A model generated the notes under the pieces. The model saw only the letters and a program-made list of their open reading frames with translations. It made no database searches and had not been told where the DNA came from. Below, one piece after another: positions 6,743 to 6,773 of a stretch of 6,773 nt of DNA (positions are counted from its first letter, which is position 1; the number at the start of each line of letters is the position of its first letter). Source of the stretch: Bacillota bacterium (GTDB lineage Bacteria; Bacillota; Clostridia; Peptostreptococcales; Anaerovoracaceae); contig JAFZRK010000175.1 of NCBI GenBank assembly GCA_017619905.1, forward strand, positions 1 to 6,773, given 5' to 3'. The translations under genes and the position numbers were made by a program.

Positions 6743-6773
6743 AACTTACCTCCCGTGCATAATCATATAGATT
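6743..6773 (-). promoter_or_regulatory. RBS of yajC and window edge
   Basis: GGGAGG at 6754-6749 lies 6 bases before the yajC ATG and decides that start. One frame through this stretch is open from the edge to a TAA at 6748-6746, so it could hold the last codons of an upstream gene, but about eight codons are too few to support a call. No promoter can be identified in 31 bases. Confidence 0.7.

Noticed and set aside
1..6773. Mobile elements, CRISPR arrays, tRNA or rRNA genes, defence systems
   Set aside because: The window is almost fully occupied by conserved housekeeping genes. No direct-repeat array, transposase, structural RNA or attachment-site duplication was seen on either strand.

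Overview
The window reads as a chromosomal housekeeping segment from an anaerobic, Gram-positive-type bacterium, most likely a member of the Clostridia with moderate GC (a little above 50% by eye). The basis is a single long bifunctional Rel protein rather than a RelA/SpoT pair, a HemZ-type radical SAM protein, a cysteine-rich clostridial-style histidyl-tRNA synthetase, strong AGGAGG-like ribosome binding sites, and the order rel - metallo-hydrolase - hemZ - hisS - aspS, which is a familiar Firmicutes arrangement. The genus cannot be named from sequence alone.

Every supported gene lies on the minus strand, so the window reads from high to low coordinates. yajC (6742 to 6263) comes first, preceded by a strong RBS. 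An 83-base gap (6180-6262) follows, holding an intrinsic terminator and, overlapping it, a sigma-A-type promoter. Then comes a tightly packed five-gene run: rel (6179 to 3996), a glyoxalase II-like metallo-beta-lactamase-fold hydrolase (3994 to 3380), hemZ (start placed at a TTG at 3393, to 2050), hisS (TTG start at 2053, to 794) and aspS (770, running off the left edge). The junctions in this run are a 1-base gap, a 14-base overlap, a 4-base overlap and a 23-base gap. Co-transcription and translational coupling are therefore likely. No stretch over 300 bases lacks a gene.

Functionally the run joins the (p)ppGpp synthetase/hydrolase, which reports on uncharged tRNA at the ribosome, with two aminoacyl-tRNA synthetases that set the charging level of tRNA-His and tRNA-Asp. 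Two enzymes of less certain physiological role sit between them. YajC, the small membrane partner of the SecDF translocase, appears to belong to a separate upstream unit, closed by the terminator.

I did not find a new system here. The points most worth a second look are the superposed terminator and promoter between yajC and rel, a three-arm repeat there that allows two mutually exclusive hairpins, two non-ATG starts buried in upstream genes, the absence of dtd and of any T-box leader in the synthetase operon, and a long charged tail on YajC.
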